From CBDCOD01 sp965219665 (lineage in GTDB: Bacteria > Pseudomonadota > Gammaproteobacteria > CAKMZV01), in assembly GCA_965219665.1 (NCBI GenBank), contig CBDCOD010000015.1, positions 1 to 53,061 on the forward strand: a DNA stretch of 53,061 bases. Direction: 5' to 3'. Both the position numbers and the translations under genes were made by a program. The stretch's first letter is position 1. Each line of letters begins with the position of its first letter. Positions 18,440 through 28,059 of the stretch are shown here, piece by piece. The notes under the pieces are model-generated. The model worked only from the letters and a program-made list of their open reading frames with translations, was not told where the DNA came from and did no database searches.

Positions 18440-19432
18440 ATGTTTATTGATGAAGCTGAGATCGAAGTTATCGCTGGCAAAGGCGGCAATGGTATCATTA
18501 GCTTTCGCCGCGAAAAATACGTCCCGCGTGGTGGTCCCGATGGTGGCGATGGTGGCGATGGTGGCAGTGTTTTCCTCAGCGTTGATGCAGCCCTAAACAC
18601 ACTCAATAACTTTAGATATCGCCGCCACTTTGAAGCAACAAGTGGCGCAGCAGGAGAAGGTAGGCAAAAAACGGGCAAACGAGGTGATGATTTAATAATC
18701 GATGTACCAGCAGGCACAGCAGTCTATGATGCAGATACCAACGAATGCTTAGGAGATTTAACCCGTGATGAACACCTGTTGAAGGTTGCCCAAGGGGGTG
18801 AGCATGGTCTAGGCAATGTCCACTTCAAAAGCAGCAAAAACCAAGCCCCTCGCATTGCTACACCAGGCACGATTGGTGAAAGCCGTAGACTGCGTTTAGA
18901 GTTACGTGTCATGGCAGATGTTGGATTGTTAGGGCTTCCTAATGCAGGTAAATCTAGCCTACTACGTTGCGCATCTAATGCGCGCCCGAAGGTTGCTGAC
19001 TACCCTTTTACAACTTTAGAGCCGCACCTCGGGGTAATTTCTGTGCATCCAGGAAGTGCCTTTGTTATGGCAGATATTCCTGGTGTGATAGCAGGCGCAG
19101 CGCAAGGGATAGGCTTGGGACTACAGTTCTTGCGACACATACAGCGCACTAAACTCCTGCTGCATCTGGTCGATTCATTACCTACTGCTGGCAGCATCCA
19201 AGATAATATTGCTGCAATTGAGAAGGAATTATTAGAGTACGATGAAGCACTGAGCAAGAAGCCGCGCTGGTTGATAATGAACAAAATCGATTTATTAGAT
19301 CAAGAACAACGCGATACATTACGCGGCGAGCTGACACAATATGACAAACTGTACTTTATTTCAACAGTAAATAAAGAAGGAATCTCTGAATTACTAAATG
19401 ATTTACACCAGTTTATAATGCCGTTAGATTAA
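18440..19432 (+). CDS. obgE: Obg/CgtA ribosome-associated GTPase
   Basis: A 330-residue Obg GTPase, an essential factor in 50S ribosome assembly and stress control. The N-terminal glycine-rich Obg fold starts MFIDEAEIEVIAGKGGNG with GGPDGGDGGDGGSV. G-domain motifs are GLPNAGKSSLL (G1), DIPGVIAGA (G3) and NKIDLL (G4). It lacks the long C-terminal extension of the E. coli protein, as do many others. rplU and rpmA, its usual upstream neighbours, are not here; a PsiE-like gene precedes it, and proB follows after 3 bases. Confidence 0.95.
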   Translation: MFIDEAEIEVIAGKGGNGIISFRREKYVPRGGPDGGDGGDGGSVFLSVDAALNTLNNFRYRRHFEATSGAAGEGRQKTGKRGDDLIIDVPAGTAVYDADTNECLGDLTRDEHLLKVAQGGEHGLGNVHFKSSKNQAPRIATPGTIGESRRLRLELRVMADVGLLGLPNAGKSSLLRCASNARPKVADYPFTTLEPHLGVISVHPGSAFVMADIPGVIAGAAQGIGLGLQFLRHIQRTKLLLHLVDSLPTAGSIQDNIAAIEKELLEYDEALSKKPRWLIMNKIDLLDQEQRDTLRGELTQYDKLYFISTVNKEGISELLNDLHQFIMPLD

Positions 19433-19435
19433 ACG

Positions 19436-20548
19436 ATGACACGTGATTGCTTAAAAAATGCCCGCCGTTGGGTAATCAAAATTGGTAGCACCCTCCTCAG
19501 CTCAGAAAAAGGAATTAATGAGCAGCGTATCGCTAATGTAAGCGCACAAATAGCACAGTTACGTAGGCAAGGGCATCATATAGTCTTAGTTTCTTCAGGT
19601 GCCATTGCTGAAGGAATGCAGGTACTAAACCTGACCTCACGCCCACACCAACTCCATAACTTACAAGCATTAGCAGCCATTGGGCAAATGCGCCTTATGC
19701 GCGCTTGGGAAAATCATTTTAGCCAGCACGGCTTTCATAGTGCACAAATTTTGCTGACCCATGCAGAACTACACAGCCGTGAACGCTACTTAAATGCCAA
19801 AACAACTATCCAAACCCTACTGGATATGCAAGTCATTCCCGTTGCCAATGAAAATGATGCCATCGCAAACGAAGAAATTCGCTTTGGTGATAACGACACG
19901 CTAGCAGCCTTAGTTTCTAGTCTAATTCAGGCTGATGCCTTGATCATCCTCACCGATCAAGCTGGAATGTATGACAGCAACCCACGCACTAACCCTGACG
20001 CTACGTTATTGCACCAAGTTGATCCACACGCTGCAGGCATTGATGCTATGGTAGATAGCAGGGGAAGCGCCATCGGTTCAGGCGGCATGGTAACTAAACT
20101 ACAGGCAGCCAAATTATGCGCCAAAGGGGGAATATCTACCGTTATTGCCTCAGGCTTAGAAAAGAACACTATCCTCCGAGTAGCCGCCGGCGAAGCTATT
20201 GGTACTTGGCTGCCTGCTAATACAACACCTATCGCTGCGCGCAAGCACTGGCTGCTCAGCAGACAACATAGTGCTGGCAGGCTACATATAGATGCAGGCG
20301 CTGTGCGGGCAATACACCAAGGGAAAAGCCTACTCCCCATAGGGGTAGAGACTTGCGAGGGTGCATTTCAGCGTGGGGATTTAGTGAAAATAATGCATAA
20401 TGGCTCCCAGATTGGACAAGGTCTGGTACAGTATCCATCTGGTGATTGCACTAAAATCCTGAAAAAATCCACCACAGATATTGAAAACACACTGGGGTAT
20501 ATTGGCTCAGAAGAGCTTATCCACCAAAATGACCTTGTTCTCTTATAG
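19436..20548 (+). CDS. proB: ProB, glutamate 5-kinase with PUA domain
   Basis: A 370-residue amino-acid kinase that phosphorylates glutamate, the first step of proline synthesis. The kinase domain starts RWVIKIGSTLLSS and includes SSGAIAEGM, NENDAIANEEIRFGDNDTLAAL and ILTDQAGMYDSNPR; GSGGMVTKLQAAKLC is the typical substrate/nucleotide loop. The C-terminal PUA domain (about residues 275-370) is complete. It follows obgE with a 3-base gap, a common gammaproteobacterial order (obgE-proB). Confidence 0.95.
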   Translation: MTRDCLKNARRWVIKIGSTLLSSEKGINEQRIANVSAQIAQLRRQGHHIVLVSSGAIAEGMQVLNLTSRPHQLHNLQALAAIGQMRLMRAWENHFSQHGFHSAQILLTHAELHSRERYLNAKTTIQTLLDMQVIPVANENDAIANEEIRFGDNDTLAALVSSLIQADALIILTDQAGMYDSNPRTNPDATLLHQVDPHAAGIDAMVDSRGSAIGSGGMVTKLQAAKLCAKGGISTVIASGLEKNTILRVAAGEAIGTWLPANTTPIAARKHWLLSRQHSAGRLHIDAGAVRAIHQGKSLLPIGVETCEGAFQRGDLVKIMHNGSQIGQGLVQYPSGDCTKILKKSTTDIENTLGYIGSEELIHQNDLVLL

Positions 20549-20554
20549 AAGCAC

Positions 20555-20761
20555 ATGAAAATTATTGTAGTCGGTCTACTCATAGCCATCATTTATACTT
20601 TAATATCCTCTGTTGTCTATCTTGTCAAAGAAGGTGGCTCCCCTTCTAAGCGCACCATGCACGCGCTCACATTCCGTGTAGGGCTATCTGTTTTTCTCTT
20701 CATTCTGCTGCTTGTCGGCTACGCTCTGGGCTGGATTGCGCCACATCACCCTGGTTTTTAA
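20555..20761 (+). CDS. DUF2909 twin-transmembrane small protein
   Basis: 68 residues with two transmembrane helices (about 2-22 and 46-64) flanking a short charged loop GGSPSKRTMHALTFRVGLS, the pattern of DUF2909 proteins. These are usually found beside haem-copper oxidase assembly genes; no function is established. Here it sits 6 bases after proB and is probably in the same transcript. The tRNA cluster begins about 100 bases later. Confidence 0.75.
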   Translation: MKIIVVGLLIAIIYTLISSVVYLVKEGGSPSKRTMHALTFRVGLSVFLFILLLVGYALGWIAPHHPGF

Positions 20762-20857
20762 TAATCCCATGATTATTTAATAGGGGTGTAGTACAATGGC
20801 GCGCGCTCAGAAGTCAGCATGTTTTATATGCGCCGTAGGCAAAGTAGACAAAAAATG

Positions 20858-20931
20858 GGCTGAGTGGTAGAGTGGTTATACAGTGGATTGCAAATCCATG
20901 GACATCGGTTCGATTCCGGTCTCAGCCTCCA
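20858..20931 (+). tRNA. tRNA-Cys (GCA)
   Basis: 74 nt with encoded CCA and U73 discriminator, as expected for Cys. Acceptor stem GGCTGAG/CTCAGCC, anticodon loop TTGCAAA, T-loop TTCGATT. A possible promoter lies upstream: TACAAT (20792-20797) followed by a GC-rich discriminator GGCGCGCGC typical of stable-RNA promoters. Confidence 0.95.
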
Positions 20932-20969
20932 CTACAGTACCCTATGAAAATGACTATCTGCAGTATTAT

Positions 20970-21054
20970 GGTGGGATGCCCGAGCGGTCAAAGGGAGCAG
21001 ACTGTAAATCTGCCGGCTCAGCCTTCGAAGGTTCGAATCCTTCTCCCACCACCA
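20970..21054 (+). tRNA. tRNA-Tyr (GTA)
   Basis: 85 nt with CCA and a long variable arm (class II). Acceptor GGTGGGA/TCCCACC, anticodon loop CTGTAAA, T-loop TTCGAAT. Confidence 0.95.
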
Positions 21055-21107
21055 CTGAAGGGTTGTATAGTGTAATAGGTGAACTATGCCCCTAACAGTC
21101 CTGCATT

Positions 21108-21181
<74 letters not shown>

Positions 21182-21184
21182 TTT

Positions 21185-21259
<75 letters not shown>

Positions 21260-21307
21260 TCTACTCATCCATCAACTTCCAGCAATGTCTAGTTTGACCC
21301 TTATTAA

Positions 21308-21330
21308 AAGGGCAAATGGCTTGCGCCCTT
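21308..21330 (+). terminator. Possible terminator of the tRNA operon
   Basis: AAGGGC (21308-21313) pairs with GCCCTT (21325-21330) around an 11-base loop shortly after tRNA-Thr. The T-tract is poor (TCTCCC follows), so it may only be a processing hairpin. Confidence 0.35.
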
Positions 21331-21473
21331 CTCCCGAAAAATTCAAAAAGCTGTAGTGTGTAAATTAGAAAAACCGCGTAAAACGAAACGTAGATTTACA
21401 GGAGGATGTTGTCTATTCTGAATATCTTTGGACAACTTTTAATATAAAGGATTGTTTTTGCTTTATTTTTGTG

Positions 21474-21558
21474 TGGTAGTCGCGACTGGGGTCGAACTGA
21501 AAAGACAGCGACCTCCACCATGTCAAGGTGGCGCTCTAACCAACTGAGCTACGCGACT
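21474..21558 (-). tRNA. tRNA-Val (GAC) with 8-nt insertion in the T-stem; possibly a pseudogene
   Basis: Acceptor AGTCGCG/CGCGACT with A73 and CCA, D-arm GCTC/GAGC, and anticodon arm CCACC-TTGACAT-GGTGG are all intact, giving tRNA-Val(GAC). After the variable loop AGGTC the T-arm reads GCTG-TCTTTTCA-GTTCGACCCCAGT. Removing the eight bases TCTTTTCA (plus 21498-21505) restores a perfect T-arm GCTGG-TTCGACC-CCAGT and the normal 77-nt length. With the insert, the T-stem is broken or must bulge 8 nt. Val-GAC tRNA can be dispensable where a modified Val-TAC tRNA reads all codons, so decay is plausible. Confidence 0.8.
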
Positions 21559-21694
21559 GTAATTTGAAGTGTTCGCATCATTATAGCATAGCTCCATTAT
21601 CCTGCGCACAACAGCATCCTTACCTATTCAACCCACTAATTTTTATAAGGTATAGCAACTTCTGCACGCTCAGTATGCATATAAGTTTTTGCTG

Positions 21695-21700
21695 TATAAT
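21695..21700 (+). promoter_or_regulatory. Putative gltB -10 element
   Basis: TATAAT preceded by TG, about 110 bases before gltB, in a 250-base region without genes. No convincing -35 was found 16-18 bases upstream. Confidence 0.35.
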
Positions 21701-21810
21701 GTTTTGCCCTTTTTGCCTACAACAACGATACGGCCTACTTTGATAGTCGCCGTAGCTACAGGGAGAAGACAGCGGCAAGCCTAAACTATAGGTATGAATT
21801 TTTTAAACAT

Positions 21811-24800
21811 ATGACGACAGAAAAAACCACACAGACTAATCAAACAATGCAGAGTGCACATCCTCTCAGCACACTAAAGGGCATGTATCGTCCTGACTTT
21901 GAGCGGGAGAATTGTGGATTTGGCATGATTGTAAATTTGGATAACAATCCTTCACATGAGTTGGTGCAAACTGCTATCACTTCACTATCTCGCATGACAC
22001 ACCGTGGTGGATTAGCAGCAGATGGGCGTTCTGGCGATGGGTGTGGCTTACTGTTGGCAACACCTGATGCTTTTTTTCGACTTAAAGCAAAACAAAGTAA
22101 TGTAACATTGGAGAGCCTCTATGCTGTAGGTGTCGTCTTTTTAGATAACGATCCTCAAACAGCACAGCGCGCGCGCGCTGAGCTGAATAGGCAGTTGAAT
22201 CGCAAGGGTTTAACAGATATTATGTGGCAGAAGGTAGATGTAAATCCCCAAATTTTAGGACAATCTGCCGCAGCCAGTTTGCCACAAATTGAGTATATAT
22301 ATGTTAATGCGCCGCAAGGAGTATATGAAGACTCCTTTAACCGAAAACTTTTTGTGGCACGACGCTTTGCTGAGCAAGCACTGAGCGATTGTAAAGATTT
22401 TTATGTCACCACACTCAATTCTAATACGATTGCTTATAAAGGACTGGTTACTCCTTCTGATTTGCCTCACTTCTACACTGACTTAGGGCATAAGGCTTTT
22501 GCTTCCTCTGTCTGCTCATACCATCAGCGCTTCTCAACGAACACACTTCCACAATGGCGACTGGCACAGCCTTTCCGCTACTTGGCACATAACGGTGAGT
22601 TGAATACTATTCAAGGCAATAGGAATTGGGCTAATGCTCGGCGCACGAAGATGGCATCAGAATTGCTGCCTGAGTTGGATCACTTCAATCCATTGGTATC
22701 TATGAGCGGCTCTGATTCTGCCAGTTTAGATAATATGTTAGAGATCTTAATAATGGGTGGCAGTGACATTTTTCGCTCGCTCAGCTTACTTATTCCCCCC
22801 GCATGGCAAAACACACAAACTTTGGACCCAAGTGTACGCGCTTTCTTTGAGTTCCACTCCATGAGCATGGAACCTTGGGATGGTCCAGCTGCATTAGTGG
22901 TGCACAATGGGAAATATGCCATCTGTAATTTAGACCGCAATGGCTTACGTCCTACACGCTACGTTATTACCAAAGATCGTAATGTGACTTTTGCTTCAGA
23001 GGTAGGGGTTTTTGACTATGATCCGGCCGACGTGATTGATAAAGGGCGAGTGCGAGCAGGTCAGATGATTGCGGTGGACTTGCAAGCTGGTAAGATGCTT
23101 TGGCCCCAAGATATCTTACGGCAAGTTGCACAAAGACCCTACCAAAAATGGTTAGATGAGTATACGATTCATTTACATCATAATCCTGAAAAAGATGCCG
23201 CTTACCTAAATCTATCGGAAGAACAGTGCCATCAGGCACAAAAGTATTTCCAGATTACTTTTGAGGAGCGCGATCAAGTTATACGTGTACTGGCGGAGGA
23301 AGGGCAAGAAACCACAGCTTCTATGGGTGATGATACACCCTTGCCCGTTTTATCCATGCGACCACGTTCCGTATTCGATTATTTCCGCCAGATGTTTGCA
23401 CAAGTAACCAATCCGCCCATCGATTCTCTACGGGAAGCAATTGTCATGTCCTTGGGTACTAATATTGGACGTGAATTAAGCATATTTCATGAAGTGCAGA
23501 ACCATGCCAGCCGTATTGAGCTGACTACACCAGTTCTGGCACCAGAGTTGTATATACACCTTCTGGATAAAGCAAACAGCTATAAGTCTATGCAGGTAGT
23601 CACCCTGCCGCTACACTATGATGCCTCTACAAGCCTAGAACACGCATTGGATGCCCTTACAAAAAGTGCAGAGCAAGCAGTTAAAGAGGGGAATTCTATT
23701 TTGGTTCTCAGTGATGCTGGTATTAATGATCGTCAGTTGACTATGCATGCTGCGTTCGCAACTGGTGCAGTGCACCATCGCCTTATTCAGAAAGGTCTGC
23801 GTACAGATGCCAATATCATTGTCTCTACAGCGACCGCACGAGATCCACATCATTATGCAGTACTCATAGGGTATGGTGCTACAGCAGTGCATCCATGGCT
23901 TGCCTATGAGGTATTGCGCGATATGCAAAATACACAGGAATTGGATAAAAACATCAATATAGGCGAATATATTGCTAACTACATAAAGGGTATCAATAAA
24001 GGATTGCTGAAGATTTTGTCCAAAATGGGAATATCTACAATAGCTTCCTATCGTGGTTCACAGCTATTTGAAAGCGTTGGGCTGTCTGATGAGGTGATTA
24101 ACGCTTGTTTCTACGGAACTGTAAACCGTATCGGCGGCACGCGCTTTGTCGACTTTCATGCAGACAGTGTCCAGCTACATAAACTGGCTTTTAATAAGCG
24201 TCGTACTATTGATCAGGGGGGATTGTTTAAGTATATCCATGGTGGCGAAGACCATGCTTACAACCCTGATGTGGTGACGCATTTACGAGATGCTGTGCAA
24301 AAAGGGTCTCAGCAAGATTATGATAAATTTTCGCGATTAGTCAACCAAAGACGCCCTCTGGTTCTACGTGATTTGTTAGATGTTAAACCGATAGGCAGTC
24401 CTATAGATATAGAAGAAGTTGAGCCAGTTGATGCCATTCTAAACCGCTTTGACTCTGCTGGCATTTCCTTAGGTGCCCTTTCACCAGAAGCACATGAATC
24501 TTTAGCTATTGCTATGAATCGGTTAGGTGCGCGCTCTAATTCAGGGGAGGGGGGTGAAGACCCTGCACGCTTCAATACAGAAAAAGTCTCTAAAATAAAA
24601 CAAATTGCCTCTGGTCGATTTGGCGTTACACCGCACTATTTAAGTAATGCAGAAGTCATACAAATCAAGGTGGCGCAGGGTGCAAAACCCGGTGAAGGTG
24701 GACAATTGCCAGGACATAAAGTAGATGCTTATATTGGAATGTTACGTAATGCCAATCCTGGTGTCACACTTATTTCACCTCCACCGCATCACGATATCTA

Positions 24801-26322
24801 CTCCATTGAAGATTTAGCACAGTTGATTTTTGATCTAAAGCAGGTTAATCCTGACGCTTTAATATCTGTGAAATTAGTGTCCGCTCCTGGCGTTGGCACT
24901 GTTGCGGCAGGCGTAGCAAAAACCTATGCAGATTTGATTACTATTGCAGGATATGACGGTGGCACAGGTGCTAGTCCGCTAACCTCTGTAAAATATGCAG
25001 GTAGTCCATTTGAGCTTGGCTTGTCAGAAGCCCATCAGGTGCTCTGTGCAAATGATTTGCGCTCTGTGGTTCGTGTCCAAGCTGATGGCGGTTTGAAAAC
25101 AGGACTGGATGTTATCAAAGCTGCTCTACTTGGTGCTGAATCCTTTGGTTTTGGCACAGCACCAATGATTGCCTTAGGCTGCAAATATTTACGTATCTGC
25201 CATCTAAATACCTGTGCTGTAGGCGTGGCAACCCAGAATGAGCGTTTACGCAAAGAGCACTTCATCGGCTTACCTGAGATGGTTATGCATTACTTCCGTT
25301 TTGTCGCATCTGAAACACGTCAAATTATGGCACAATTGGGTGTACGCACTATGGAAGAGCTCATCGGTCAAACCCAATATCTAAAACAAAAAGATGGGCT
25401 TAGTAGCAAACAACAACAGTTGGATCTTAGCCCTCTATTAGTTAAGAGTTCAAACAGCGATAAACCATGCTACTGCACAGTACCTAAAAACAATCCCTGG
25501 GATAAGGGTGAGTTAGCTCAACGTATGATAGCAGAGATGCTACCAGCTATTGAGAATAAATTAGGGGGCAATTTTGAGTACACTATGCGCAATACAGACC
25601 GTAGTATTGGCGCACGTATATCAGGCGAAATTGCCAAGCGTTGGGGGAATACAGGTATGAGTCCTAATCCCATTAATGTACACCTCAAAGGTGTGGCAGG
25701 GCAATCTTTTGGTGCATGGAATGCTGGTGGTTTGAATCTCTATCTTGAAGGAGATGCCAACGACTATGTAGGCAAAGGCATGGCCGGTGGTCAAATCGTT
25801 ATTACTCCACCTGCTGAGGGAACTTTCCATCGCAGTTACGCGCCTATTATTGGTAATACGTGCCTCTATGGTGCGACTGGTGGCACACTCTATGCGTATG
25901 GTCGTGCTGGCGAACGTTTTGCTGTACGTAATTCGGGGGCAACTGCTGTAGTAGAAGGTGTAGGAGATCATGGCTGTGAGTATATGACTGGAGGTACTGT
26001 TGTAGTACTAGGCAATACTGGGCTGAATTTTGGTGCCGGCATGTCTGGTGGCTGTGCTTTCGTATTAGATGAAAAAGGAGTTCTGGCAGAACGCTATAAT
26101 GCTGAAATGATTGATATAGCCAGATTAGACGGTGATGACTATACTAATTACATTCGCCTACTGCATCAACAGATAAACATTTATCACACACTTACTCAGT
26201 CACAAAGAGCGGCACCTATCCTACAAAACTTTGATAGCTGGATTAGCCATTTTTGGTTGATTAAGCCCAAAAATTTAGTTTTATCACAACTATGGGATAT
26301 GTTACAAAGCAAGGCTGCCTGA
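21811..26322 (+). CDS. gltB: GltB, glutamate synthase (NADPH) large subunit
   Basis: A 1503-residue large subunit of glutamate synthase, which makes glutamate from glutamine and 2-oxoglutarate. The N-terminal glutaminase domain should be exposed by cleavage before Cys35 (NCGFGMIVN), leaving a 34-residue propeptide. The synthase domain holds GGDPARF-type FMN/substrate motifs (GEGGEDPARFNT, GAKPGEGGQLPGHKV), the loop YDGGTGASPLTS, and the 3Fe-4S cysteines in CKYLRICHLNTCAVG. A C-terminal beta-helix domain (GVAGQSFGAWNAGG) is complete. gltD follows after 9 bases. Confidence 0.97.
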   Translation: MTTEKTTQTNQTMQSAHPLSTLKGMYRPDFERENCGFGMIVNLDNNPSHELVQTAITSLSRMTHRGGLAADGRSGDGCGLLLATPDAFFRLKAKQSNVTLESLYAVGVVFLDNDPQTAQRARAELNRQLNRKGLTDIMWQKVDVNPQILGQSAAASLPQIEYIYVNAPQGVYEDSFNRKLFVARRFAEQALSDCKDFYVTTLNSNTIAYKGLVTPSDLPHFYTDLGHKAFASSVCSYHQRFSTNTLPQWRLAQPFRYLAHNGELNTIQGNRNWANARRTKMASELLPELDHFNPLVSMSGSDSASLDNMLEILIMGGSDIFRSLSLLIPPAWQNTQTLDPSVRAFFEFHSMSMEPWDGPAALVVHNGKYAICNLDRNGLRPTRYVITKDRNVTFASEVGVFDYDPADVIDKGRVRAGQMIAVDLQAGKMLWPQDILRQVAQRPYQKWLDEYTIHLHHNPEKDAAYLNLSEEQCHQAQKYFQITFEERDQVIRVLAEEGQETTASMGDDTPLPVLSMRPRSVFDYFRQMFAQVTNPPIDSLREAIVMSLGTNIGRELSIFHEVQNHASRIELTTPVLAPELYIHLLDKANSYKSMQVVTLPLHYDASTSLEHALDALTKSAEQAVKEGNSILVLSDAGINDRQLTMHAAFATGAVHHRLIQKGLRTDANIIVSTATARDPHHYAVLIGYGATAVHPWLAYEVLRDMQNTQELDKNINIGEYIANYIKGINKGLLKILSKMGISTIASYRGSQLFESVGLSDEVINACFYGTVNRIGGTRFVDFHADSVQLHKLAFNKRRTIDQGGLFKYIHGGEDHAYNPDVVTHLRDAVQKGSQQDYDKFSRLVNQRRPLVLRDLLDVKPIGSPIDIEEVEPVDAILNRFDSAGISLGALSPEAHESLAIAMNRLGARSNSGEGGEDPARFNTEKVSKIKQIASGRFGVTPHYLSNAEVIQIKVAQGAKPGEGGQLPGHKVDAYIGMLRNANPGVTLISPPPHHDIYSIEDLAQLIFDLKQVNPDALISVKLVSAPGVGTVAAGVAKTYADLITIAGYDGGTGASPLTSVKYAGSPFELGLSEAHQVLCANDLRSVVRVQADGGLKTGLDVIKAALLGAESFGFGTAPMIALGCKYLRICHLNTCAVGVATQNERLRKEHFIGLPEMVMHYFRFVASETRQIMAQLGVRTMEELIGQTQYLKQKDGLSSKQQQLDLSPLLVKSSNSDKPCYCTVPKNNPWDKGELAQRMIAEMLPAIENKLGGNFEYTMRNTDRSIGARISGEIAKRWGNTGMSPNPINVHLKGVAGQSFGAWNAGGLNLYLEGDANDYVGKGMAGGQIVITPPAEGTFHRSYAPIIGNTCLYGATGGTLYAYGRAGERFAVRNSGATAVVEGVGDHGCEYMTGGTVVVLGNTGLNFGAGMSGGCAFVLDEKGVLAERYNAEMIDIARLDGDDYTNYIRLLHQQINIYHTLTQSQRAAPILQNFDSWISHFWLIKPKNLVLSQLWDMLQSKAA

Positions 26323-26331
26323 GGATAAGAT

Positions 26332-27753
26332 ATGACAACAAACCCTGCCCGTTTTTTAGAGTTAGACCGCCAAGACCCACCTAAATTAACTGCTGCTGCA
26401 CGCTCCAAACAATATGTAGAAATTTATGATTCCTTTGACGCTGAAGCGGCAATGGGGCAGGCTGACCGCTGCATAGAGTGCGGCAATCCTTACTGTGAAT
26501 GGGCTTGCCCAGTACATAATTACATTCCCAATTGGCTTAAACTGGTTGCTGAAGGCAACTTTATTGAGGCGGCAGATATATCTCATCGCACGAACGCGCT
26601 CCCTGAAATGTGTGGCCGCGTATGTCCACAAGATAGGCTCTGTGAGCAGGCATGTACACTACAAGACACGAATTTTGGTGCAGTCACAATTGGCGCTATT
26701 GAGCGCTTTATTACGGATACGGCTTTTGATTTAGGATGGCGACCAGACCTATCTGCTATTGAGAGTACTGGTAGACGCGTGGCTGTAATTGGCGCAGGAC
26801 CTGCTGGCTTAGCATGTGCTGATAAGTTGGTTCGTAATGGCGTTACTCCAGTGGTATATGACAAATATCCTGAGGCAGGTGGCTTGCTCACTTTCGGTAT
26901 TCCAGAGTTCAAATTAGAAAAACATCTGGTTGAGCGCCGCCGAGCAGTGCTTGAGGATATGGGAGTGGAATTTGTCTTTAATACCACCATTGGAGAAGAT
27001 AAACCTTTTGAAGCGTTACTGACTGAGTTTGATGCCGTGTTTATTGGCATTGGCACTTATAAAAGCATGCAAGGCGGCTTTGCTGGAGAGCAACTACAAC
27101 AAGTATATTCTGCATTGCCCTTTTTAGTATCCAATGTCAATAAAAATTTAGGATTTACGCATGAAAACGATTACATTAGCATGCGTGAAAAGCGTGTTGT
27201 TGTACTTGGTGGAGGCGATACAGCAATGGACTGCACGCGCACTTCCATTCGCCAAGGTGCTAAACAGGTTATTTGCGCTTACCGCCGTGACAAAGCTAAT
27301 ATGCCTGGTTCACCAAAAGAGGTGTCCAATGCGGAAGAAGAAGGTGTCCAGTTCGAATTCAACTGTTCCCCTCTTGAGGTAATTGCTGATGAAAAAGGCG
27401 ATGTATGTGGTATTAAAGTCGTTAGTACGCAGTTAGGAGATCCTGACGAACGTGGTCGTCGTCGGCCTGAAATAATAGAAAAATCAGAACGCATTATTAA
27501 TTGTGATGCAGTGATTGTTGCATTTGGCTTTCTACCTAACCCACCTGCATGGTTTGCTGATTATAACCTAGCGGTAGATGATAATTTGCGCCTGCACGTG
27601 CGTAATGAAGAGACAGATGAGCTTTTTTTGCAAACAAGTGTGGATAAGGTCTTTGCTGGTGGAGATATTGTCCGTGGTTCCTCTTTGGTAGTACACGCTG
27701 TACAAGATGGACAAAAAGCAGCAGAAAGCATTTTGAATTACTTAGACTGCTGA
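26332..27753 (+). CDS. gltD: GltD, glutamate synthase small subunit
   Basis: 473 residues; passes electrons from NADPH through FAD and two 4Fe-4S clusters to GltB. Cysteine motifs CIECGNPYCEWACPVHNYIP and CGRVCPQDRLCEQACTL bind the clusters. The FAD-binding GAGPAGLACADKL and the NAD(P)H-binding GGGDTAMDCTRTSIRQGA are intact, as is the C-terminal GGDIVRGSSLVVHAVQDG FAD motif. Overlaps nothing; it is 9 bases after gltB, so one operon. Confidence 0.96.
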   Translation: MTTNPARFLELDRQDPPKLTAAARSKQYVEIYDSFDAEAAMGQADRCIECGNPYCEWACPVHNYIPNWLKLVAEGNFIEAADISHRTNALPEMCGRVCPQDRLCEQACTLQDTNFGAVTIGAIERFITDTAFDLGWRPDLSAIESTGRRVAVIGAGPAGLACADKLVRNGVTPVVYDKYPEAGGLLTFGIPEFKLEKHLVERRRAVLEDMGVEFVFNTTIGEDKPFEALLTEFDAVFIGIGTYKSMQGGFAGEQLQQVYSALPFLVSNVNKNLGFTHENDYISMREKRVVVLGGGDTAMDCTRTSIRQGAKQVICAYRRDKANMPGSPKEVSNAEEEGVQFEFNCSPLEVIADEKGDVCGIKVVSTQLGDPDERGRRRPEIIEKSERIINCDAVIVAFGFLPNPPAWFADYNLAVDDNLRLHVRNEETDELFLQTSVDKVFAGGDIVRGSSLVVHAVQDGQKAAESILNYLDC

Positions 27754-27767
27754 AAAGTTATTGCTAA

Positions 27768-28013
27768 ATGCATATTAGAAAATTGAGGCACTTGTGCCGC
27801 CGAGGCACTAAAGAGTTAGACTTACTGACCAATGCCTACCTAGATTTACACTACACTGATGCACCTTTAGAGCACAAACATTGCTTTCATAAACTGATTG
27901 CACTTGATGATATCGCTCTGTATGACCTACTCAATAGTGCAGATACACCTCAATTAGACAGCACACAACAAGTAGCAGCACTTATCAAACAATTAACGAC
28001 TCACCAAGGCTAA
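27768..28013 (+). CDS. sdhE: SdhE, FAD assembly factor
   Basis: 81 residues with the signature KLRHLCRRGTKELDLL (RGxxE motif), which in SdhE promotes covalent attachment of FAD to succinate dehydrogenase. The remaining helices (LIALDDIALYDLL) match the five-helix family fold. It lies 14 bases after gltD, so it may be read from the gltBD transcript; sdhCDAB is not in this window. Length is normal (about 85). Confidence 0.85.
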   Translation: MHIRKLRHLCRRGTKELDLLTNAYLDLHYTDAPLEHKHCFHKLIALDDIALYDLLNSADTPQLDSTQQVAALIKQLTTHQG

Positions 28014-28027
28014 TGCACAGGCATTAG
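28010..28027. repeat. Short perfect inverted repeat between convergent genes
   Basis: CTAATGC (28010-28016), four-base loop, GCATTAG (28021-28027). It overlaps the sdhE stop codon and lies between sdhE and convergent comF. No T-tract on either strand, so it is not a clear terminator. Confidence 0.4.
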
Positions 28028-28059
28028 AAAGTATTGATAAACATACTAATACAGCGCTT

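Noticed and set aside
22255..25971. Antisense ORFs within gltB
   Set aside because: They are reflections of the gltB codon pattern, without signals or similarity.
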